From Clostridia bacterium (GTDB lineage Bacteria; Bacillota; Clostridia; Christensenellales; CAG-1252): a DNA stretch of 64,000 nucleotides. The position numbers and the translations under genes were made by a program. Positions 24,227-32,592 of the stretch are shown piece by piece (within the stretch, counting starts at the first letter, position 1; each line of letters starts with the position of its first letter). Under the pieces are notes generated by a model. It ran no database searches. It saw only the letters and a list, made by a program, of their open reading frames with translations, and was not told the DNA's origin. The stretch lies in contig JAFPXC010000003.1 of the NCBI GenBank assembly GCA_017394805.1, positions 1 to 64,000 on the forward strand, given 5' to 3'.

Positions 24227-25159
24227 ATGGCAAACATCTATACTTCCGCCGATCAGTTGGTCGGCAAAACCCCTCTTTTGGAACTCACCCACATAGAAAA
24301 AGCGCTTGGCTTGCAGGCGAAGATTTTGGCGAAGCTGGAGTATTTCAATCCCGCTGGCTCGGTCAAGGACCGTATCGCCAAAGCCATGATCGAGGACGCC
24401 GAGGCGAAAGGGCTATTGTCGGCCGACTCGGTCATCATCGAGCCGACCTCGGGCAATACGGGCATCGGTCTCGCGGCCATCGCCGCGGCCAAAGGCTATA
24501 AGATCGTCATCGTGATGCCCGAAACCATGTCGGTCGAGCGTCGCCAACTGATGAAGGCCTACGGCGCCGAACTCGTGCTGACCGACGGTGCCAAGGGTAT
24601 GAAAGGCGCCATCGCCAAAGCGGCGGAGTTGGCCGCCGAGACGCCCAACAGCTTCATTCCCGGTCAATTCGTCAACCCCGCCAATCCCCGTATACACCGC
24701 GAGACCACAGGCCCCGAGATATACGAGGATACGGACGGCGCGGTGGACTTCCTCGTCGCGGGCGTAGGTACGGGCGGCACCATCACGGGCGCGGGCGAGT
24801 ACCTCAAGAGTCGCAATCCCGCCGTCAAAGTGGTGGCGGTGGAGCCGAAGACGAGCGCGGTGCTGTCCACGGGCGTGGCCGGGCCGCACAAGATACAGGG
24901 CATCGGCGCGGGATTCGTGCCCGACGTTCTCAATACCGCCGTGTATGACGAGATCATTCCCGTCGCCAACGAGGACGCCTTCGCTACCGGCAAACTCATC
25001 GGCAAGTCGGAGGGCGTGCTGGTGGGCATTTCCTCGGGCGCGGCGACCTGGGCGGCCATCGAATTGGCCCGCCGTCCCGAAAACAAGGGTAAGAATATCG
25101 TGGTCATTTTGCCCGACACGGGAGATAGGTATCTATCCACGGCGCTATTCGCGGATTAA
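24227..25159 (+). CDS. cysK: Cysteine synthase A (O-acetylserine sulfhydrylase)
   Basis: 310 residues from the ATG at 24227 (ribosome site TAAGGAG). Makes cysteine from O-acetylserine and sulfide with PLP. Visible: [12 protein letters not shown] lysine Lys47 in [11 protein letters not shown], the substrate loop [11 protein letters not shown], the phosphate-binding region [15 protein letters not shown], and GISSGAA. Length is typical. Second gene after metY behind the Cys-codon leader peptide; its cysteine also feeds IscS nearby. Confidence 0.93.
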   Translation: MANIYTSADQLVGKTPLLELTHIEKALGLQAKILAKLEYFNPAGSVKDRIAKAMIEDAEAKGLLSADSVIIEPTSGNTGIGLAAIAAAKGYKIVIVMPETMSVERRQLMKAYGAELVLTDGAKGMKGAIAKAAELAAETPNSFIPGQFVNPANPRIHRETTGPEIYEDTDGAVDFLVAGVGTGGTITGAGEYLKSRNPAVKVVAVEPKTSAVLSTGVAGPHKIQGIGAGFVPDVLNTAVYDEIIPVANEDAFATGKLIGKSEGVLVGISSGAATWAAIELARRPENKGKNIVVILPDTGDRYLSTALFAD

Positions 25160-25207
25160 CGACGGCATATCTTTGGGAAAAGGGTAGATTTTTGCGGATA
25201 ATGGTTG

Positions 25208-25213
25208 TATAAT
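25208..25213 (+). promoter_or_regulatory. -10 box of the Rrf2 regulator gene
   Basis: TATAAT at 25208-25213, 40 bp before the ATG at 25254. No good -35 is found at 16-18 bp, so it may be weak, extended or activated. Confidence 0.4.
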
Positions 25214-25253
25214 GGTCGTAGACCGCACCGCCCAACCCCAAGGAGGTATCGTT

Positions 25254-25685
25254 ATGAGGATTTCGACGAGAGGAAGATACGCTTTGCGCGTAATGATAGA
25301 TTTGGCCGAACACAACAGCGAGAAGTATATCCCGCTGAAGGACGTCGTGGCCAGACAGGATATTTCGCAGAAATATCTCGAGAGCATTATGACCGACTTG
25401 TCGAAAGCGGGTATGTTGGACGGTCAGCACGGCAAGGGCGGCGGGTATCGTCTGAACCGCAGCCCCGACCGCATCACCGTGTTGGAAATATTGCAGGTCA
25501 CCGAGGGCGACCTCGCGCCCATCGCGTGTCTCGACCGCGCATCCGAGCCTTGCGCGCGAGCGGCCGAATGCCGCACCCTGCCTATGTGGGAGAAACTATA
25601 TACGATGATACGCGACTACTTTGACGGCATCACCTTGGCCGACCTCATGCAAGAGGGCGGCGGCGTGGACGATTACGTCATTTGA
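25254..25685 (+). CDS. Rrf2 family transcriptional regulator (IscR/CymR-like)
   Basis: 143 residues from the ATG at 25254, which has the strong ribosome site AAGGAGG; the ATG at 25212 overlaps the -10 box and is rejected. Winged-helix N-terminus: MRISTRGRYALRVMIDLAEH, then DISQKYLESIM and GGGYRLNR, characteristic of Rrf2. Three cysteines, Cys92, Cys100 and Cys106, stand where IscR and RsrR-type proteins bind an iron-sulfur cluster. CymR, the cysteine-synthase-linked regulator of Bacillus, lacks this set. The position directly after iscSU and metY-cysK suggests it senses Fe-S or cysteine status and controls both promoters (inference). Closed by a terminator. Confidence 0.88.
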   Translation: MRISTRGRYALRVMIDLAEHNSEKYIPLKDVVARQDISQKYLESIMTDLSKAGMLDGQHGKGGGYRLNRSPDRITVLEILQVTEGDLAPIACLDRASEPCARAAECRTLPMWEKLYTMIRDYFDGITLADLMQEGGGVDDYVI

Positions 25686-25699
25686 CCAATACGACAAAA

Positions 25700-25729
25700 G
25701 GCGCGTCGCAGATGCGGCGCGCTTTTTTC
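25700..25729 (+). terminator. Terminator of the Rrf2 regulator gene
   Basis: GCGCGTCGC (25701-25709) pairs with GCGGCGCGC (25714-25722), one wobble, then six T. Confidence 0.82.
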
Positions 25730-25754
25730 GTGTATGGTTTACGGGTTTATGCGC

Positions 25755-27224
25755 TCAGTCCAAATCGCGGTGACGGAAGACCACCACGCGGCGGAGTTGC
25801 CCGTCCTCTTGCGGCTCGGCCAAGGCGGGGTTTTGGCGTAGCAGTTCGGAGGGGGCCACGTGCACGGCGCGGGCGACGTCCCACACGGATTCGTCGGGTG
25901 CGGCGAAGTAGACGGACATCACGGCGTCCGTATTCGTCCGCTCGGTCGCTTCGATGGCGGTGGTATAACGCACGAGGGTGGGGCGGTAGCATTTGACGGA
26001 GAACAACAAAGTCATTTCGACCGTGCCTCCCACGGCGCTCACGTCCAGAGCGATGGCTTCGCCCGACAAAAGGCAGTTCTCGGATACGCCTTCGGAGGCG
26101 AACGCGGTTGAGAAGGGCATCTCTACCTCGGTAGCGTCGTACGCGCCTTCCTCGGTGCGGTACAAAACGCTCGCTACGGCCAATCCTTCCACCGTGATTT
26201 GCCCGTCGCCCGCTATCAGGTTGGCGACGTTGACGGTGCTCGCCGTGGCGGCGATAGCGCTTGCCGATACGGGCAGGTCGTCGCCCACCTTGGCGGTGAT
26301 GCGCTCGGTGCGTGATAGTTGCCCCGCGAAGCGGCGGCATACGAAACTGTCGCGGCGCACGACGAGGTCGCAGTCGGCCACGTAGGCGTCCGCCACCAGG
26401 ACGTAATCGTTGCGGTTGACGCGGTAGCCCCTTGCCGCCAGCACCATTTCTATGCGCAAGACGTTGTCGTCGTCCTCGCCCGTCAGCACCAATTTGGCCT
26501 GCTTGGTCGCGAGGGTAATATCCACCTCGCCCTCCACGTCCAACTGTTCGGCGAAGTCGAACGCGATCTCCTTTTCGCGCACCTCGCCTTGGGTTTTGTA
26601 CACCACGACGGCGGCCACTTTTCCCTCGACCGTGGTACTGTCTACCCCCATACGTGTGGCGGTATGCAGTGCCTTGGCGTCAAAATAGAGCACGCGATCC
26701 ACGCCCGTGCCCACCTCGACTTCTTCCACCAATTCAAAGGTGCTGTCGGGGATGGCGGTGAGGGTGACGGTGGAGATTTCTTCTTCCAGACACTCGCCCT
26801 CTACGGCCGCTACGGCGTCCGCTTCGTGCGATACGACGGCCAATACGTTGATCTCGCACACGGCTTCGAGTTGGATCCTGTCGGCCGAAAGGGTGTAGTC
26901 CGCGTCCAACACGCCCGCCGTGGCCGAGGCTTCGCCCACCGCGATGGCTTCGTCCTCTACGTCCATATCGAAATCGGCGAAATAGTCCAATCCGCAGGTC
27001 TTGCCCTCGCCGTCCAGATAGAGGATCTTGTAGGTCACCTTGCCCGCCGCTTGCGCTTTGCCCTCGACGGTTTCGACCGAGGTGACTGTGGCGCCCACGT
27101 TGACCGTGAGCAGTTTCGTGGCGCCGCCTCTATCCTTGAGGTCTATCTCGGTGCGGACGACGGTTTGGCCCTTGGCCACCCATTGCATACAATCGTTACG
27201 AATGTTTTGATAATTGATTTCCAT
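25755..27224 (-). CDS. SPOCS (DUF3794) and LysM-like protein, SipL-type spore morphogenesis candidate
   Basis: 489 residues. Made of repeated SPOCS/DUF3794-type beta domains: the N-terminal one opens with VVRTEIDLKDRGGATKLLTVNV and KVTYKILYLDGEG, and two similar ones follow (about 150-280 and 290-420), each with YKIL/VVYKT/SVLYRT strands. The last 50 residues (VYFAAPDESVWDVARAVHVAPSELLRQNP) fit a LysM domain. This layout is that of SipL, the clostridial partner of SpoIVA at the spore surface. No signal peptide. If the assignment is right the organism, or an ancestor, forms spores. Strong ribosome site GGGAGG. Convergent with the Rrf2 gene; no confident sigma-E promoter was read. Confidence 0.72.
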   Translation of the reverse strand: MEINYQNIRNDCMQWVAKGQTVVRTEIDLKDRGGATKLLTVNVGATVTSVETVEGKAQAAGKVTYKILYLDGEGKTCGLDYFADFDMDVEDEAIAVGEASATAGVLDADYTLSADRIQLEAVCEINVLAVVSHEADAVAAVEGECLEEEISTVTLTAIPDSTFELVEEVEVGTGVDRVLYFDAKALHTATRMGVDSTTVEGKVAAVVVYKTQGEVREKEIAFDFAEQLDVEGEVDITLATKQAKLVLTGEDDDNVLRIEMVLAARGYRVNRNDYVLVADAYVADCDLVVRRDSFVCRRFAGQLSRTERITAKVGDDLPVSASAIAATASTVNVANLIAGDGQITVEGLAVASVLYRTEEGAYDATEVEMPFSTAFASEGVSENCLLSGEAIALDVSAVGGTVEMTLLFSVKCYRPTLVRYTTAIEATERTNTDAVMSVYFAAPDESVWDVARAVHVAPSELLRQNPALAEPQEDGQLRRVVVFRHRDLD

Positions 27225-27281
27225 ATCCTTGCCTCCCTAAGTTTTCGCCATACTATATGCGGCGGGGGCAAGTTATAGAAC

Positions 27282-27314
27282 AAAAAAACGCGGCGAAAGT
27301 CAAATCGCCCGCGT
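27282..27314 (-). terminator. Terminator of the acetyltransferase operon
   Basis: Minus strand stem ACGCGGGCGA / TCGCCGCGT (27305-27314 with 27288-27296), then seven T. It separates the 28-30 kb operon from the SPOCS gene. Confidence 0.8.
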
Positions 27315-27343
27315 TTCCGGTTTGCCGAAGAAAAACGGCAACG

Positions 27344-28084
27344 CTACTTCTTTACCTGAAAGAGGCGGTCTTTGAGCATATATTGGTTGTAGACGGTGGG
27401 ATCGTCGGAGACGACTTTGCGTTCGCGCTGGGGTTTGGCGGGAATGCCCGCGACCAGGGTGTAGGGCGGCACGTCCTTGGTGACGACCGCCGAGGTGGCC
27501 ACCATCGCGCCCGTGCCGACAGTCACGCCGGGCAATACGGTGCAGTTGGTGAATAGTTTGGCGTAGGCGCCGATATGCACGGGGGCGTAGGTGCGCACCA
27601 TGTGGTCCACCTCGCTGTGGTTGTGCGAAAAGATCTTGACGTACTCGGTGAGCATGGCGAAGTCATCCATCGTTACGCCGCCCTTACTGTCCACGTACAC
27701 GCCCGCGTTCCAACTGACGTTGTCGCCCAATTCGATTTGATTGCCGAAGTTGAAGCGGCACCCTTCCGCGCACACGAAGCCCTCGCCACACCGCTTGAAA
27801 AGGCGCTTCGCTATCATTTGACGGAAAGGAATGGCAAAGGCGCAGTTGATACCCCAAGGTGTTCTATCCAACAGTTCCCACACCACGTGCAGGCGGTGTT
27901 GCTCGGGGGTGTAGGGGTGCTCGTCGTAGAGGGGCATATAATCCGTCCACAAGCGCATACCGTCGAGGGTTTCCTCGTCCGTCGTCAGCCCCAATTCGGC
28001 CAAAACGGCCACGGCCTTGGCGGCGGTCATCTCCCCCTCGAAGAGGGCTTGCATCGTTTCCAATTTGATTTGTACTTTGTCCAT
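27344..28084 (-). CDS. Hexapeptide-repeat acyltransferase (maltose/galactoside O-acetyltransferase-like)
   Basis: 246 residues. Left-handed beta-helix trimer family: repeats such as NFGNQIELGDNVSWNAGVY, IGAYAKLFTNCTVLPGVTVG and GAMVATSAVVTKDVPPYTLVAGIPAK. The catalytic-type histidine is in FSHNHSEVDH. The family moves an acetyl group from CoA to a sugar or other acceptor. The N-terminal helical 70 residues are longer than in LacA/Maa, so the acceptor is uncertain. Last gene of the operon, 64 bases after the MnmM-like gene, with a CGGAGAA ribosome site. Confidence 0.8.
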   Translation of the reverse strand: MDKVQIKLETMQALFEGEMTAAKAVAVLAELGLTTDEETLDGMRLWTDYMPLYDEHPYTPEQHRLHVVWELLDRTPWGINCAFAIPFRQMIAKRLFKRCGEGFVCAEGCRFNFGNQIELGDNVSWNAGVYVDSKGGVTMDDFAMLTEYVKIFSHNHSEVDHMVRTYAPVHIGAYAKLFTNCTVLPGVTVGTGAMVATSAVVTKDVPPYTLVAGIPAKPQRERKVVSDDPTVYNQYMLKDRLFQVKK

Positions 28085-28148
28085 ATCGTTCTCCGTTTAG
28101 TTGAACTTTAACTATTTTCGCGCAGTTTGGTTTTAATACGAAAGGCGT

Positions 28149-28709
28149 TTATTGCAGTTTGCGGATAAATACGGGGATGGGCGGATCGCCCTTCCAGTTG
28201 TGGAAGCGCGCCACGACCACTTGGTAGCGGCTGTCGTCCAAGGTCGCGAGGAAGGGCAACAGGCTATCCCGCTCCTCGTAGCCCGAGTCGCCGCCGTAAT
28301 ATATGCCTATGGTCATCAATCCCCCTATACGTAGTAGGGAAAGTCCTGCCAAAACGGCCGCTTTGGTGCTGTCGAAATGAGTAAAGACCATGTGGTCGCC
28401 CTTGGGCAAATAGCCCAAATTGAACATAATGCAGTCGACGCTGTCCTTGGGGCGATAGGCCGCCATATCGGCGTGACTCGACAGGACCACCTCGGCCTCG
28501 AGTCCTTTCTCGGCGAGCAGTCGGCGGGTGCTTTCTACCGCCTCTTGCTGGACGTCCATCGCCAGCACGTCGCCCGAACTGCCCACGAGTCCGCACAAAA
28601 AGGCCGTGTCGTAGCCGCGCCCCGCGGTGGCGTCTATGCAACGGTCGCCCGCTTTGACGTGGGCGGACACTACGTCGTGAATGAGTTGAAGGGGAGAGAT
28701 AGCGTTCAT
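28149..28709 (-). CDS. rRNA_methylase-family SAM methyltransferase (YtqB/MnmM-like)
   Basis: 186 residues from the ATG at 28709, which overlaps the stop of the glycosylase gene (ATGA). Motif I DATAGRGYDTAFLC (about 26-38), motif with MDVQQEAVESTRRLL, then FNLGYLPKGDH in the place of the catalytic NxGYLP motif, and GIYYGGDSG. This is the PF06962 group; Bacillus YtqB was shown to be MnmM, which methylates the wobble uridine side chain (nm5s2U to mnm5s2U) in tRNA. MnmE and MnmG, which start that pathway, are encoded at the right end of the window. Confidence 0.78.
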   Translation of the reverse strand: MNAISPLQLIHDVVSAHVKAGDRCIDATAGRGYDTAFLCGLVGSSGDVLAMDVQQEAVESTRRLLAEKGLEAEVVLSSHADMAAYRPKDSVDCIMFNLGYLPKGDHMVFTHFDSTKAAVLAGLSLLRIGGLMTIGIYYGGDSGYEERDSLLPFLATLDDSRYQVVVARFHNWKGDPPIPVFIRKLQ

Positions 28710-29224
28710 ATCGTTTTGATGATTTGCCAAGCGGCAACGAGGTCGTCCAATCGCCATCGGGCGTTGGCGGGGGAGGTGGAGGGTAGCAAGGTCGCTTTGT
28801 CTACGTATTGCGGGAAGTGGCGCACGAACAGGTCGTAGGCCGTCCGTCCGTTGAGGAAGACTCGGCGTATAGGCGCGCCCTCTACGAGCGCCTTGAGGTC
28901 GGTGGGGCGCACTTCGCGTATGGTGGCGTCGGCGGAGCCCACGATGGCGCACCGCTCCACTACGTCGTACAACGCGACGTGACGCACGAGGAGCAGCCGC
29001 GCTTTTTCGTCCTTGTCCGCGCCCACGAAGTCGGCGTCGAACAAAGCGGACATCACCCGCCAAAAGCGATTTTGGGGATGCATATAGTAGAAGCCGTTTT
29101 CTTTGGACTTCACCGAGGGGTGCGAGCCGAGGATGAGCACGGTACAGCGCTCGTCCCACACAGGGCGAAAGGGCATCTGCGACGTGGCGCCGCCTATCTC
29201 GTCATGGTGTACGTTCCTTGCCAT
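28706..29224 (-). CDS. DNA-deoxyinosine (hypoxanthine) glycosylase, UDG superfamily
   Basis: 172 residues. Motifs: LILGSHPSVKSKENGFYYMHPQNRFWRVM near the N-terminus, and LLPSTSPANARW near the C-terminus. This matches the family 6 hypoxanthine-DNA glycosylases (also mismatch-type uracil glycosylases), which remove deaminated bases; the asparagine of HPQNRFW is the expected key residue. The start at 29224 has AAGGAG with 5-base spacing, so although it overlaps the end of the upstream phosphoesterase gene by 31 bases it is preferred over the ATG at 29176. Confidence 0.85.
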   Translation of the reverse strand: MARNVHHDEIGGATSQMPFRPVWDERCTVLILGSHPSVKSKENGFYYMHPQNRFWRVMSALFDADFVGADKDEKARLLLVRHVALYDVVERCAIVGSADATIREVRPTDLKALVEGAPIRRVFLNGRTAYDLFVRHFPQYVDKATLLPSTSPANARWRLDDLVAAWQIIKTI

Positions 29225-30780
29225 ACGGGCTCCTTGGCGCGGGTGTTGTAGGCGGTCATACGCACCACGCCGTCGTGGAACTCGACCACGCTGTAGGTCA
29301 GGCTATGGCCGATAAGTCCCGCCGAAATGCCGCCGCACCGCAGTACGGGCACGTCCACGCCGTCCACGCCGTTTTGGAAGAAGTTGAGGTCGTGTTTGTG
29401 CCCGGACAGTTGGAAGTCGGCGCTCATCGCTTGCAGGCAATGGTTGTAGCGCACGACTTGCGCCTCTGCCTGTGCGTTCTTGACGCCCTCCGCCACCGAG
29501 GCGTAGTCCCACACGTGCACCAACACCACGTCGTAGCCGGCGGACGCCGTTTGTCCGGCGAGCCAATCCAACTGCTCTTCGCGGTAGGGGATATAGCGCC
29601 CCACGCCCGCGTATTTTTCTTCCTCGAGGTCCACGTTGCAACTGCCCGAATCCAGCACCGTGAAGGTGTAGTCACCGTAGGTGGTGCGGTAGTAGAGGCT
29701 GTCGAAGCCCAACAGGTAGGCGAGGTCCGCGCCCATCTCGCAATGCGTGTCGTGATTGCCCTTGGCGTAGAGAACGGGCACTTCGCCGTGCGAGAGATAC
29801 CACGCGGGGTAGAGCAAAAAGTCGGATATGTCCAACTCCTGGTGCACGAAGTCCGAGAAGTCGCCGAGCATCACCACCACGTTGTAGTCGTCCTGCCGTA
29901 CCGATTGGAATTTGGTGCGGCTGAGGCAATGGTTGTCCGTCACGACGGCCATCTTCACGTCCCCCGTGGGGCGTCCCTTGAAGGTGCGTGCGGCCGTAAT
30001 GGTCTTGCCTCGCTTGGCGAAATAGGGGGCGTTGTCGCAAAAACGCGTGGCGTGCACGGTGTAGGTGTTGCCGTCGAGGTGCTCGTAGGGCACGTTGGCG
30101 TGGTGTATGGTGCGGGCGGAATACAGCCTGCCGTAACTGGCGTCGTCCACCTCGTACTCTACGCCTGCGTAGGTGTAGGTGACGTAGCCCGAGGAGATGG
30201 TGGACGTACTCCACACGATACTGTAATCCTTGCCCGTGTCGAAGACGATGGGCTCGCTGACGAACGTGAAGGGTTCGATATTCCAAAACTCGGCGGCCAC
30301 CAATAGCAGTCCGCAGAGGGCGTATACCGTCACGATGATGGCGATGCGGATCTTGTCGGTAAGGTGCGGTATGACGAAAGCGAGCGACAACGCCGCGCCG
30401 AAGCCCAAAAGGAAGGGCGCTTCTTTGTCGAAATAGAACCGCGCCATAGGTATGGACGAGGATAGCAAGATGAGTATAATGACGTTGGCAAGGGTGCACA
30501 GCGCCGTGGCGATGGCAAAGGCAAAGTACAGCCCCACCACGACCTTATGCTCGGTAAAGGCGCGACAGATGCCCAAGTTGCGCACGAACAGCAGGGACAA
30601 AACGCACACGGCCGCGACGATTTGGAAGATGCGTAGGCCGTAGTCTATCCCCCACACGGCGGTGGCGAAACTCGGGTGAAAGTCGGTGGATAGATAAAAC
30701 AAAAACGGATTGAAAAACGCCATCAACCCGATAGCCAACGCCACGGGACGGCGATAGACGAAGCGCTTGATACTCTCCAT
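29194..30780 (-). CDS. Polytopic membrane protein with extracellular metallophosphoesterase domain
   Basis: 528 residues from the ATG at 30780 (ribosome site AAGGAG). The first 170 residues hold about five membrane helices. A small beta domain follows (about 195-265: DYSIVWSTSTISSGYVTYTY), which resembles the fibronectin-like domain of purple acid phosphatases. The catalytic part has VVTDNH (about 280), GDFSDF (about 306), GNHDTH (about 340), HVW and SGHKHD (about 460), the full calcineurin-type metal-ligand set. Likely an outward-facing phosphatase or phosphodiesterase. Head of the operon with the glycosylase, MnmM-like and acetyltransferase genes; no strong promoter read. Confidence 0.78.
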   Translation of the reverse strand: MESIKRFVYRRPVALAIGLMAFFNPFLFYLSTDFHPSFATAVWGIDYGLRIFQIVAAVCVLSLLFVRNLGICRAFTEHKVVVGLYFAFAIATALCTLANVIILILLSSSIPMARFYFDKEAPFLLGFGAALSLAFVIPHLTDKIRIAIIVTVYALCGLLLVAAEFWNIEPFTFVSEPIVFDTGKDYSIVWSTSTISSGYVTYTYAGVEYEVDDASYGRLYSARTIHHANVPYEHLDGNTYTVHATRFCDNAPYFAKRGKTITAARTFKGRPTGDVKMAVVTDNHCLSRTKFQSVRQDDYNVVVMLGDFSDFVHQELDISDFLLYPAWYLSHGEVPVLYAKGNHDTHCEMGADLAYLLGFDSLYYRTTYGDYTFTVLDSGSCNVDLEEEKYAGVGRYIPYREEQLDWLAGQTASAGYDVVLVHVWDYASVAEGVKNAQAEAQVVRYNHCLQAMSADFQLSGHKHDLNFFQNGVDGVDVPVLRCGGISAGLIGHSLTYSVVEFHDGVVRMTAYNTRAKEPVWQGTYTMTR

Positions 30781-30896
30781 ATTTCTTACTCCTTGGTGGA
30801 TATAATCAATTATATCACTTCGGCGTGCAAATTGCAAGATACCCCGCCGCATTTTCTTTCGCGTTGCTGTCGAGGGGCGTGATGGGGCTATGGTAA

Positions 30897-30924
30897 CAAA
30901 AACCCCGCCACGCGGCGGGGTTTT
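30897..30924 (-). terminator. Terminator of malQ
   Basis: Minus strand AACCCCGCC / GGCGGGGTT stem (30901-30922) with a 4-base loop, then five T. It lies 20 bp after the malQ stop. Confidence 0.9.
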
Positions 30925-30940
30925 CGATACCAAATAGGCA

Positions 30941-32413
30941 TTATTTGCTACGGCCGAACTCTTTGTTTTTGGCCTTAATGAGGTCTTTGACGCGCTTGGA
31001 CGGAATGCGCTTGGCGCGCCACGTCCAGTTGCCGTAGGGAATGGACGGGGTGTTCATACGCCCCTCATCGTTGGTGAGGCCCAACCAATCCTGCAAGGGA
31101 ATGACGGCCAGATTGGCGCGGGAAGCCAAAGCCATATCGATGAGGGCTTGGGTGCGCGTGCAATGATGGGTGGGACACTCGCGCTTGAAGCGCGCCAGCA
31201 CTTCGCCCTCCAGATTGCGGCAGAAGGTGCGCGTGCAGTCGCTGTCGTGCGAACCCGTGTAGACCACGCAGTTGTCGGTGGTGTATGTGCGGGGCAGGTA
31301 CTCGGCGTCCTCGTCAAAGAAGGCGAATTGCAATATCTTCATGCCGGGGTAGCCGCAGAAATCCAACAGGTCGCGCACTTCGGGGGTGATGAAGCCCAAA
31401 TCCTCGGCGATGATGCGCGTATCGGGCAACTTCTCCTTGATGGTGGCGAAGAGTTCCTTGCCGGGGCAGTATTCCCAATGCCCTCTACGGGCGTTTTCGT
31501 CCCCGAAAGGAATGCTGTAGTAGCCCGCGAAACCGCGGAAGTGGTCGATGCGCAAAATGTCGTAGAGGCGCATATTGTTGCCTATTCGCTTTACCCACCA
31601 ATCGAAGCCATGGCTACGCATAACTTCCCAATTATAGATGGGGTTGCCCCACAGTTGACCGTCGGGGGAGAACCCGTCGGGCGGACAGCCCGCCACCACG
31701 GTAGGATTGAGCCTTTCGTCCAAGAGAAACAGGGAGGGATTGCGCCACACGTCCACGCTGTCGTAGGCCACGTAGATGGGCATATCGCCGATGATCTGCA
31801 CGCCTTTTCGGTGGGCGTAGGCCTGCACCTTGTGCCATTGACGGAAGAAGGTGTATTGCACCCAACGCCAAAAACCCATCTCGCGGCGGAAGTCGTCCGC
31901 GTGTCGCTTGGCGCTGTCGTAATACTTGTATTCGTCCTCCCACGAGGACCAGGGGCGATACTCGTGCGCCACTTTGAGCGCCATAAACAGAGCGTAGTCC
32001 TCCACCCATTCGTTCTCGCGGCAGAAGCGGGTGTACCACGCCTCGCCTTTGAAGCGGGCGTACGCCTTGCGCAAAAGGTCGAACCGCGTATAGAAGAGCC
32101 AACCGTAATCCACTTTGCCTTGCGGACAACGGGCCGACTGCGCCTCGCTCGCCGTGAGAAGCCCCTCGGCCACCAACTCGTCAAGGTCGATGAAATAGGG
32201 GTTGCCCGCGTCGGCGGCGGGAGATTGATAGGGACTGTCGCCATAGGCGGTGGGATTGAGGGGCAAGACCTGCCAGCAGGTGGTTTTGGTGGAGGCCAAA
32301 AAGTCAATCCACCGATAGCAAGGACGGCCGAACGTACCGATGCCGTAGGGAGAGGGAAGAGAGCTGACGGCCATCAGGATGCCGCTTTTTTTTGTAAAAC
32401 CAAAATTATCCAT
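30941..32413 (-). CDS. malQ: 4-alpha-glucanotransferase (amylomaltase)
   Basis: 490 residues from the ATG at 32413, near the usual 500; the 34 extra upstream codons read through the promoter and are rejected. Glycoside hydrolase family 77: SSLPSPYGIGTFG, WQVLPLNPTAYGDSPYQSPAADAGNPYFIDL, GDMPIYVAYDSVDVW, nucleophile region RIDHFRGFAGYYSIP (Asp), acid/base region RIIAEDLGFITPEV, and TGSHDSDC. It transfers maltodextrin units and acts in maltose or glycogen use in the cytosol. Monocistronic; no other mal genes nearby. Ribosome site GAGGTG. Confidence 0.93.
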   Translation of the reverse strand: MDNFGFTKKSGILMAVSSLPSPYGIGTFGRPCYRWIDFLASTKTTCWQVLPLNPTAYGDSPYQSPAADAGNPYFIDLDELVAEGLLTASEAQSARCPQGKVDYGWLFYTRFDLLRKAYARFKGEAWYTRFCRENEWVEDYALFMALKVAHEYRPWSSWEDEYKYYDSAKRHADDFRREMGFWRWVQYTFFRQWHKVQAYAHRKGVQIIGDMPIYVAYDSVDVWRNPSLFLLDERLNPTVVAGCPPDGFSPDGQLWGNPIYNWEVMRSHGFDWWVKRIGNNMRLYDILRIDHFRGFAGYYSIPFGDENARRGHWEYCPGKELFATIKEKLPDTRIIAEDLGFITPEVRDLLDFCGYPGMKILQFAFFDEDAEYLPRTYTTDNCVVYTGSHDSDCTRTFCRNLEGEVLARFKRECPTHHCTRTQALIDMALASRANLAVIPLQDWLGLTNDEGRMNTPSIPYGNWTWRAKRIPSKRVKDLIKAKNKEFGRSK

Positions 32414-32429
32414 AAGACACCTCGCTATC

Positions 32430-32458
32430 ATTGTAAAATGGAAAAAAGAGCGTGTCAA
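32430..32458 (-). promoter_or_regulatory. Promoter of malQ
   Basis: Minus strand TTGACA (32458-32453), 17-bp spacer, TACAAT (32435-32430). Confidence 0.85.
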
Positions 32459-32519
32459 GCGGAAAAGAAATATTTGTCGATAAACCGTATGCTTCCTATG
32501 CAAAGAAGAGCGCATTATA

Positions 32520-32548
32520 TTGACAACATCGCGCTTGCAATCTATAAT
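32520..32548 (+). promoter_or_regulatory. Consensus promoter of the YdjI/G/H-like operon
   Basis: TTGACA (32520-32525), 17-bp spacer, TATAAT (32543-32548): full sigma-A consensus, divergent from malQ. In Bacillus the homologous operon uses sigma-W; no sigma-W type TGAAAC-CGTA is seen here. Confidence 0.88.
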
Positions 32549-32592
32549 TATAATATGAAATATGGGCTAATCGCCCGCTTTGGAGGTATACT

